From Diadema setosum (Eukaryota; Echinodermata; Echinoidea; Diadematoida; Diadematidae): a DNA stretch of 64,000 nucleotides. This document shows, one piece after another, positions 55,908 through 64,000 of this stretch. The stretch lies in assembly GCA_033980235.1 (NCBI GenBank), contig CM067069.1:22196034-22260033 (forward strand). Direction: 5' to 3'. The notes under the pieces were generated by a model. The model was not told the origin of the DNA. It ran no database searches and worked only from the letters and a program-made list of their open reading frames with translations. Both the position numbers and the translations under genes were made by a program. Every line of letters starts with the position of its first letter. The first letter of the stretch is position 1.

Positions 55908-56302
55908 AGGAATGGTACAGTATTGGTGGAGAGATGAGGACTGGTCTTTTAACTTTTTGCAAGATACCAAGAAACCACCTATGAAATACATTGTAGTACA
56001 AAGGATACCATTCTAAGAGGAATTCAAAGTTTATTTGATGAAAATTGGTTTTAGAATTGCTGAGACATCCAAAAACAATGTAAAACAAAGCGATCGTAAT
56101 AAGCCACCTTTTATTAGGATTATACTCTGTTTTGGATATCTCAGCCATTTCAAAACCAATTTTCATCAAATAAATGCTGAATTTCTCGTAAAATTACATG
56201 CTCCTTTATATTTCATGAGAGGTTTTTCATTATCTGACAAAAAAAAAAAAATGCTAGAAACTTAGTTAAAAGTTAGGTCTCGCCCAAAACTATACGATCC
56301 CT
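55908..56302. mobile_element. Kolobok-like MITE with TTAA duplication
   Basis: The ends are AGGAATGGTACAGTATTGG and, read inwards from the right, AGGGATCGTATAGTTTTGG. TTAA flanks both sides (55904-55907 and 56303-56306). Inner arms (tttgatgaaaattggtttta against aaaaccaattttcatcaaa, near 56034 and 56150) are also strongly complementary, so the element folds into a long hairpin. Confidence 0.78.
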
Positions 56303-56529
56303 TTAACACCCAGACAATGGTCCTGAACAATGGCCAGGGTTTCACTGCTCTCACAGTATAGTCTTTATTCATCCTGAAATGTAGTGTAAACAAACACAGT
56401 CATGAAAACATGTGCTTACTTCTTTCATGTGCACGCATTTTACCTTTCACCATGAATTCAGACTAGCAGTGCCAGGGCAATCAACCATGAATTACTAATA
56501 AGGCATTCATGTGCCTTGGAGCAAGCATG

Positions 56530-57350
56530 GACCTAATTTACATAGAATGTTCACGGCAGTCTTTCTTTGATGTAATCATCGTCGCCGACACATGATTATG
56601 TGCATCTTAATGAGTACATTCAGGTGTCTGGACAATAACGATTGTGTGATCATGTATCGTCACTTACAAAATAATTGTTTCCCTCATTTCAGTCTTGTTT
56701 CGCTGATGTGCCTTTTTCAGACGGAAATATCTTTGAATAAATACAGATGATGAGGAGCAGCAAACCTGAGATCAAAAGATGGGTAATTGCCGATTCGCAC
56801 ATTTTCGCACAAGCATAAGACCTTGCCTATAATGGCAAGTAGTATACCTGTTCTCTACCATTAGGCTGCGTTCACATAGAAGTATTCGGTATTCGCTATT
56901 CGCTACTCGGTATTCGCTATTCGGGCCCCTAATACACCATCACCCGCACCGTCAACTCACCATCCCACGCAGTGAGGATTTCTTCCTCCTACATCCTAGC
57001 AAATCTTATTAACAATTTCTAAACTGCATCAGAATGTCAGTCTACATGCTTATTTTTGCTAAAGAGCAAATCCAGACCAAAATTGTCATTATTTCATAAA
57101 CGAGAGACGGTATACGCTGCAAGAAAATCGAACAAGTTCGATTCCCACTTTGCTATACTTTTCGCAGCTATTCGGTACTTTCGAATAGTGCCCTCCTATG
57201 TGAACCGGTGTGAGGAAATCCTATCGTTCGATTCAAGCTATTCGCGTGCCCTCGAAAAACGAGCCCGAATACCCGAATAGTATACTTCTATGTGAACGCA
57301 GCCTTACCGTCCCTTTTTCGCTCTGGAATAAGCTGCGGAAAAGTGAAATA
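56530..57350. repeat. Dispersed element, copy B, interrupted by a MITE
   Basis: It matches 55020-55480 on both sides of the insertion at 56864-57303. Confidence 0.58.
56864..57303. mobile_element. MITE, 440 bp, with TTA duplication (Harbinger-like)
   Basis: It starts GGCTGCGTTCACATAGAAGT and ends with the exact complement over about 20 bp. TTA flanks both ends (56861-56863 and 57304-57306). The interior contains many tattcg units (tattcgctattcgctactcg), a possible slipped tandem repeat. Confidence 0.82.
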
Positions 57351-57429
57351 CTGAGATCACTTAATGACAATCATTCTGCCAAAATGTTAGCTCTCTTTAA
57401 AAAAAAAAAAAAAAAACTGCCTGCTTCTC

Positions 57430-57710
57430 CCAAGCGAAATTGTTTGAGCCATGATTTCCTTACATACACCACAACTGCACATTCACTTTACTTGATTTTT
57501 GTGAGTTATTTTCTTCTGCGCATGTAGTTTTAGATTTCTCGAATCTCCGTCTTGGTTTTTCTCCCGGCTTGCTGGCGGCGACGATCATGGGATCAAAGCA
57601 GTGAGGCATGTCAAAAATGTCTTTGTGGCGCTTTTGAGATGTACAGGTGCATGAATTCATTAACGATGAAATGAATGTCCTTGTATATTAGGTCCATGAT
57701 CAGCAGAACT
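57430..57710. repeat. Dispersed repeat, copy 2 (related to 28860-29130)
   Basis: See 28860-29130: same order of blocks, same orientation. It directly follows copy B of the previous dispersed element, so both may be parts of one longer element. Confidence 0.55.
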
Positions 57711-58865
57711 CTGAAAAAGTGGTATTCGTGGTATCCATGTCTATTGCTCAGGGTCATTGTAAGCAAACTATCACATACACATCATTGGTTCCTGTGTTTT
57801 AAGTTCAATTTTGTACAGAGGTTACTAAATTGCCCAAAATCTGGAACTTAACTTTACAAAGTCAGGACTATTGTATTTCTGCAATACTGGTGCGAAGAAT
57901 GATTTCTTCGTTCATTAATCAATGAATGGAATTAAATGAAAATCTGCGAGCAATCAGCTAACTGATGGGAGACATATGATGTCACAACATTATGTTAGAT
58001 TGCCTCAGTCGTGTAATTTGTATACTGCAGTAGATTATGTGATTGTGACCTGTCATAATATTATACTGTATGTCACTATTCAGGGCTAACGCTTGAAACT
58101 TTTAAATCCATGTTTTGCTTTCGTTTTCTTAACTTTTTCCTTGCGATTTTCACCGTTTCTTCTGATTAGATTCACACCATCCAATAAACTCAACCTGTAG
58201 GGCCTACATGGGGTGATTTTTACTTTTATGCAAATATAACTGACGCGTTGAAAGCTGATGTGCTATCATGTACTGTATAGTTACCCGTACAGCCTGTTTG
58301 AACGAAATCGATATAGTGGTTTTCGGAACATTTTTTTTTTTTTTTTTTACTTTCCATCTCCATGTGAAACACAACACACACTGACACACTCACACACATC
58401 ATCATCATCATCATCATCTCGACCCCCCCCCCCCAAAAAAAAAAAAAAAAATCGATCTAGGTGGTAAAAGGGTAAATGTAGGCCTATGTGGCCCCGCGGG
58501 AAAAGGGCCTATACCCACTCCCGACGTTTCGACAAGCATGTTATTCTTGCCGTTTTTAAGAGAAAATCGATCAAGTCTTAAAAAATCCAGGATTTTTCGG
58601 AGGTTTGTTGGCCCCCATCCCACCACACTAAAAAACAAAATATTCCGCATCCCACTAGGACGATAATAAATGAAAAGAGCTATTAACCATTGCTTCAGTA
58701 GCTTCCGATCTGAAGGAAGTTCAGCCAGTCAAGCAACACTGATATCACGGACAATCGACCCACAGACAATGAGACAATGACCCCGAATGTCTTCTACCTG
58801 ATAAGATACGACATTTATTCCTTTCTCAAGCTGGCGACCCTTTTCAAGCCTTTAAAGAATTAAAT
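57711..58865. other. Unassigned non-coding sequence
   Basis: I see no gene. It contains T- and A-runs, a (cat)n stretch at 58397-58417 and a C/A homopolymer block at 58423-58451. Confidence 0.3.
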
Positions 58866-58869
58866 CATC

Positions 58870-59275
58870 TTGGAGGACTTACACGACATACACTGTCATT
58901 TAGTTTACGAGTGCCTCTGCTTGGACATACAGCAACACGAGAGAGAAATCCTAGCGGGCTCTCCCAAGCCAGCTCACGCACCTCCATCGTATAGTCTCGA
59001 TGAAGTCAACAAAGAAATCGACGACCAGGAGCAAAACAGCCGTCGAAACTGCTTGATCATTCACGGTCTCCCGAGAACGAAACCACCGACATCGTCATCT
59101 CACAGTTCGCCAAAAAGGAACTCGGCATTGACCCCACACCAAGAACATCCACCGCAGCCACATACTAGCACAACGACCTCAAACAAACGGCGACAACATT
59201 ACACATGCGGTGTTTATGATGGCACCAAAACAGAGAGCCGTCATCGTGCATGCCCTTCGCCGAGTACCCTTGTAG
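58870..59275 (+). pseudogene. L1-type ORF1 protein relic
   Basis: In one frame the sequence reads DEVNKEIDDQEQNSRRNCLI, then IHGLP. This is the end of the coiled coil and start of the RRM of L1-like ORF1 proteins, which usually read D.LEQYSRRNCL.IHGIPE. After a shift it continues ENETTDIVISQFAKKELGID, and after a second shift IHRSHIL...FMMAPKQRAVIVHALRR, again ORF1-like (RSHR.G..., R..V...R). Two frameshifts within 250 bp make it non-functional. The minisatellite begins right after it. Confidence 0.62.
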
Positions 59276-59289
59276 AGCCCACTAATGTC

Positions 59290-59650
59290 AAAATCGCCCA
59301 CTAATGTCAAAACAACCACTAATGTCATAACACGTCGACGACAAATGTCAAAACAACCACTAATGTCATAACGCGTCGACGACAAATGTCAAAACAACCA
59401 CTAATGTCATAACACGTCGACGACAAATGTCAAAATAACCACTAATGTCATAACACGTCGACGACAAATGTCAAAATCGGATCAACCACTAATGTCATAA
59501 CACGTCGACGACAAATGTCAAAATTTCCACTTTTACTGCAAATGTCATAACACGTCGACGACAAATGTCAAAATCGGATTAACCACTAATGTCATAACAC
59601 GTCGACGACAAATGTCAAAAATTTCCAAATTTTCTGCAAAATGTCATGAC
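59290..59650. repeat. 41-bp minisatellite with a GTCGAC core
   Basis: Units start at cactaatgtcataacacgtc at 59317, 59358, 59399 and 59440, exactly 41 bp apart; from 59487 units carry small insertions (atcggatc, atttccac). Each unit contains cgtcgacgacaaatgtcaaa. The same words recur as spacers inside the following satellite (for example at 59850, 60420 and 60910). Confidence 0.9.
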
Positions 59651-61818
59651 GCGTCACAAGGGCGGATCGAGGAATAATCCATAAAGGGGAGGCGCCTTTA
59701 CAAAATCAAAGGCCCCCCCTCCCCATTTTCTTATTTTTATTTCTGTTGTGTTCACAAAATAAAGAGGGGGGGGGGCACTAAAGGGGAATGCGCCCCCTCT
59801 AAATCCGCGATTGCGTCAACCACAAATATCAATATTGGATTAACCACAAATGTCATAACACGTCGACCACAAAATTTGTCATAACGCGACACAGGGGTGG
59901 ATCCATGAATTCCGTAAAGGGGGGGGGGGGGGGGGGCTTTACAAATTCAAAGGCTGGCGCGACCCCCTTTTCTTATTTTTGTTTCTGTTAGTGAGGGTGC
60001 ACGAGAGGGGGAAGCGCCCCCTCTCGATCCATCATTGCGTCAACCACATATGGAAAAACTCATTACTTGCATTACAAAATAAAGGGCTACCGCACCCCGC
60101 CCCCCCCCCCATATTTTTCTTTTTATCTATGTTGTTTTAACCAAAAAAAAGAAAGAAAGAAAAGAAAAGAAAGGGGGCACCAGAGGGGGATGCGCCCCTT
60201 CTTAATCCATCATTGCGTCAAGCACAAATGACCAAACTCATTGTTGCATTACAGGGGCTGATCCAGGAATTTCGTAAAGGGGAGGCGTCCTTGCAAAGTA
60301 AAAGTCTTACGCGACCCTCCCCCTCCCCTATTTTCTTCTTTTTATATCTGTTGTGTTGACGAAATAAAGAGATTGGGCACTAATGGGGGGTGCGCCTCCT
60401 TTCAATCCGCGATTGCGTCAACCACAAATGACATAACGCGTCGACCACAGATGTCAAAATTTTCAAACTAACTGCAAATGTCATAACGCGTCACAGGGGT
60501 AGATCCAGGAATTCTGTAAAGGGGAGGGGCGCCTTAACAACAAAAAAAAAAATCAAAGGCTGGCGTGACCCCCCCCCCCCCATTTTCTTATCTTTATTTC
60601 TGTTGTTTTAACATACTGTAGTGAGGGGGAACCAGAGGGGGAAGCGCCCCCTCTCGATCCATGATTGCGTCAACCACAAATATCAAAACTCATTGCTTGC
60701 ATTGCGGGGGCGGATCCAGGAATTTCGTAAAGGGGAGGGGCGCCTTTACAAAATGAAAGGCTGGCGCGACCCTTCCCCATTTCTTCTTTTTATTTCTATT
60801 TCTGTTGTGTTGACAAAATAAAGAGAGGGGCACTGAAGGGGGTGCGCCACCTCACAATCCGCGATTGCGTCAACCAAAAGTCAAAATCGGGAATTAACCA
60901 CAAATGTCAAAACAAGTCCACCACAAATGTCATATCGCGTCACAGGGGCGGATCCAGGAATTCCGTAAAGGGGGGGGGGGGGGGGGAGGCGTCTTGATAA
61001 AATCAAAGGCTGGCGCGACACTCTTCCCCCCCCCCCCCCATTCCTTATTTTTGTTTCTGTTGTTTTAACCGAATGATTATAGTGAGGGTGCACCAGAGGG
61101 GGATGCGGCCCCTCTCGATCCATCATTGCGTCAACCACAAATGGAAAATCTCATTGCTTGCATTACAAGGGCAGATCCAGGAATTCCACAAAGGAGGGGG
61201 GGGGAGGGGGCACCTTTACAAAATGAAAGGCTGGCGCGACCCTACCCACTTTTCTTCTTCTTATTTCTGTTGTGTTGACAAAATAAAGACAGGGGCACTA
61301 AGGGGGGGTGCGCCTCCTGTAAATCCGCGATTGCTTCAACCGCAAATGTCAATATTGGATTAACCACTAGTGTCATAACACTTCGACCACAAATGTCATA
61401 ATGCGTTACAGGGGCGGATCCAGGAATTCCGTGAAGGGGGGGGGGGAGGGCTTTACAAAATCAAAGGCTGGCGGGACCCCCTTTTTTCTTATTTTTGTTT
61501 CTGTTGTTTTAACCTAATATAGTGAGGGTGCACCATGGGGGAAGCGCCCCCTCTCGATCCATCATTGCGTCAACCACAAGATTAATGGAAAAACTCATTG
61601 CTTGCATTACAGGGGCGTATCCAGGAATTCTGTGAAGGGGAGGCGCCTTTACAAAATCAAAGGCTCGCGCGACACCGCCCCATTTTCTTCTTTTCATTTT
61701 CTCTTGTTTTAACAAAAAATAGAGAGGGGGAACCATGGGAGATGCGCCCCCTTTCGATCCATGATTGCGTCGACCACTTTATGACCAAACCCATTACTTG
61801 CATTACAGGGGCGTTTCC

Positions 61819-61958
61819 TGGGGGGCGTTTCATCAACGAGTTCGTCGGAGGTTTTCACCGACAAATTTGCTATCAGACAATCAGACGCAAGGATTTCAGT
61901 AGCTTTTAACAGTTGTCAGTGTAAATCACTGACAAAAAGTTTCATGAAACGGTCCCCA
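61819..61958. mobile_element. Short foldback MITE inside a satellite unit
   Basis: It starts TGGGGGGCGTTTCATCAA and its right end read inwards is TGGGGACCGTTTCATGAA. It splits a satellite head, with ...cgtttcc on the left and aggaattcc on the right. 140 bp, no open frame. Confidence 0.65.
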
Positions 61959-62238
61959 GGAATTCCATGAAGGGGAGGCGCCTTTACAAAATCAAAGGCT
62001 CGCGCGACACCACCCCATTTTCTTCTTTTAGGGCACCGTGGGGGGTGCGCCCCTCTCGATCCATGATTGCGTCAACCACAAATGACCAAACCCATTGCTT
62101 ACATTACAGGGGCGTATCCATTAATTCCGTGAAGGGGAGGCGCGTTTACAAAATCAAAGGCTCACGCGACACCACCCCATTTTCTTCTTTTCATTTTCTC
62201 TTGTTTCTAACAAAATATATAGAGGGGGCAACATGGGG

Positions 62239-62403
62239 CAGGGGCGGATCCAGGAATTCCGTAAAGAGGGGGCGTGTTAACAAAATTAAAGGGGGGGGGC
62301 GCACGCACCCCTCCCCCATTTTTTTTCTTTTTATTTCTTTTGTTTCAACAAAAAATGAAGGGGGGGCGTGCGCCGGTTGCGGTCCTCCCTGGATCCGCCC
62401 CTG
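62239..62403. mobile_element. Complete CAGGGGCGGATCCAGG MITE inside the satellite
   Basis: It begins CAGGGGCGGATCCAGGAATT and ends CCTGGATCCGCCCCTG, so the terminal 16 bp are perfect inverted repeats. TGGGG flanks both sides (62234-62238 and 62404-62408). Its left end is identical to the head of the surrounding satellite units, so it is the same family in mobile form. The ends look hAT-like, but a 5-bp flank is shorter than the expected 8 bp. Confidence 0.72.
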
Positions 62404-63850
62404 TGGGGGATGCGCCTCCTCTCGATCCATGATTGCGTCAAATACAAATGGCCAAACTCATTGCTTCCATTACAGGGGCGGGTCCAGGAATTCCGTAAAG
62501 GGGAGAGGGTGCACCTTTGTATAATTAAAGCCTGACGCATCATCATCATCCCATCTTTTTATCATTTATGTTGTTTTGAAGAAAAAAAAATAGAGGGGGC
62601 ATCAGAGGGGGATGCGCCCGTCTCGATCCGCGATTGCGTCAACCACAAAATGTCAAAACTCATTGCTTGCATTACAGGGGCGGATCCAGGAATTCTGTAA
62701 AGGGGAGGAGCCTTTACAAATTTAAAATCTGCCGCACCCCCTATTTTTCATTTCTGTTGTTTTAACAATAGAAATGCTTGCTCATTGCTTGTATTATAGG
62801 AGCGGGTCCAGGAATTCCTTAAAGCGTAAAGGGGAGACGTCTTCTCAAAATGAAAGGTTGGCGCAATCCCCCTCCCCCTTGCTGTTATTAATATCTTTTT
62901 ATTTCTTTTGTTTAAAGGACAGTTAAAGCGGCAGTCTTTAATTTTGTAAAGGAGCCTCCACTTTACGGAATTCCTGGTTCCTCCCCCTGTAATGCAAACA
63001 ATGGGTTTTGCCATTAACATGAGGTTGACGCAGTCGTGGATCTAGATGGGGACACGGTACCCCCTCCCCGTCTCTATTTTTGTTAACACAAAAGAAATTA
63101 AATGAAAAAAAAGGCGAGGCAGTTTGCGCAACTTTTTGATTTTATAAACGCTTCTCTCCTTTATGGAACTTGGACCGCCCCTCTAATGCAAGCAATGAGT
63201 TTTGACATTTGTGGTTGACGCAATCATGGATTGGGAGGGGACTGATACATCTCTGGTGCCCCCCTTTTTTGTTGTTGTTAAAACAACAAAAATAAATAAA
63301 ATGGGAGGGGGGAAGGAAGCCTTTAATTTTGTAGAGGTGCCTACCTTTTACGGAATTCCTGGATCCACCCCTGTAATGAAAACAATGCAGCAGCTTTGAT
63401 TTTGTAAGGGCGCCTCCCCTTTACGGAATTCCTGTATCCGCCCATCATGCAAGCAATGAGTTTTGACATTTTGTGGTTGACGCAATCGCGGATCAAAAGG
63501 GGGGAGCATCCCCCTCTCGTGTTCCCTCTCTTTCTTTTTTTTTAGTTAAACAATAGAAAAAATGGAAAAAAAATGGAGGGTGAGGGTGCGGCAGTTCTAG
63601 TTTTGTAAAGACGCCTCCCCTTTACGAAACTCCTTGATCCGCCCCTGTAACGCGTTATGCCGCACCCCTATTTTTTTTTATTTCATTTCTGTTGTTTTAA
63701 CAACAACAAAACAAAAAACCAAAAATAGAGAGGGGGTACCAGAGGGAGATGCGCCCCCCCCCCCCCCCACCTCGATCCGCAATCGCGTCAACCACAATAA
63801 TGTCAAAACTCGTTGCTTGCATTACGGGGGCAGAAGAATGTATAAAGAAC

Positions 63851-64000
63851 GGGGACTCAAGATGGAAGTTCAATACAGTTATATTTTTTAACTAAACGTC
63901 AAGATGAGTGCTGGCGACACTGATAAAGGGGCATTCCAGACGATTTTCATAATTTCACATCATGTAATACAAAAATCGACAGCCCCATATTATATAGGCC
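63851..64000. other. Sequence right of the satellite
   Basis: Nothing recognised in the last 150 bp. Confidence 0.3.

Larger units (their letters stand above)
59659..63850. repeat. Satellite array of hAT-MITE-like units of about 200-240 bp
   Basis: Units open with CAGGGGCGGATCCAGGAATT and then ccgtaaagggg. They continue gcctttacaaaatcaaaggc, a C-run, ccattttcttattttt, ctgttgttttaac, gagggggcacc, gatgcgccccctctcgatcc and gattgcgtcaaccacaaatg. Heads were found near 59659, 59892, 60252, 60494, 60705, 60943, 61166, 61409, 61610, 61806, 62107, 62473, 62675 and 62797. From about 62930 to 63640 the units are in the opposite orientation (heads as gtaaag..gcctcccctttacg near 62951, 63150, 63335, 63405 and 63605), then forward again to about 63850. 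Units differ by substitutions, deletions and homopolymer length. Confidence 0.88.

Noticed and set aside
59659..63850. CRISPR-like array
   Set aside because: Eukaryotic context; units are 200 bp or more with no short direct repeat-spacer pattern and no cas genes.

Overview
The window is animal nuclear DNA, most likely from a marine invertebrate deuterostome. A sea-urchin-like genome is my best guess, but this is an inference and not proven. The reasons are spliced genes with GT/AG introns, a clear PIN1 orthologue, (TTAGGG)-type repeats, Ty3/Gypsy elements primed by tRNA-Leu, CR1/L2-like non-LTR elements, a DUF3504 (Crypton-type) recombinase, hAT, Harbinger, Kolobok, pogo and Mutator-like MITEs, many G/C homopolymers, and very little host coding sequence. 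No prokaryotic genes, CRISPR arrays or operons are present.

Layout. 0-2.2 kb: two phase-compatible exons of an unrecognised host gene on the + strand. 2.6-8.8 kb: a decayed Gypsy element (minus strand) with short LTRs, interrupted by a CR1-like non-LTR element, its outer 3' LTR abutting a Penelope-like fragment. 9-15 kb: non-coding sequence with a pogo-like MITE and a non-LTR 3' fragment. 15.1-19.9 kb: a Harbinger-like element that received two hAT-like insertions, each with an intact 8-bp target duplication. 22.1-26.1 kb: a nearly full-length non-LTR retrotransposon (PHD finger, APE endonuclease, RT) with stops. 26.2-30 kb: a cluster of inverted-repeat elements, including a Mutator-like foldback element with 9-bp duplications. 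31.8-39.7 kb: a very young LTR retrotransposon with 2.28-kb nearly identical LTRs, a 4-bp duplication and an 880-codon gag-pro-RT frame, but with most of pol deleted. 40.5-47.3 kb: the complete three-exon PIN1 prolyl isomerase gene, with a tRNA-derived SINE and other repeats in its introns. 47.6-49.4 kb: a recombinase pseudogene enclosed by 34-bp inverted repeats. 53-59 kb: more MITEs and an L1-type ORF1 relic. 59.3-63.9 kb: a satellite block made of a 41-bp minisatellite and about 200-240-bp units whose head equals the end of a hAT-like MITE, with an internal reversal of polarity.

Only PIN1 can be called a working gene with confidence. The rest is a layered record of transposon insertions; in several places target duplications or paralogous empty sites in the same window allow the order of events to be read. 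Homology statements come from reading motifs by eye; no database search was run.
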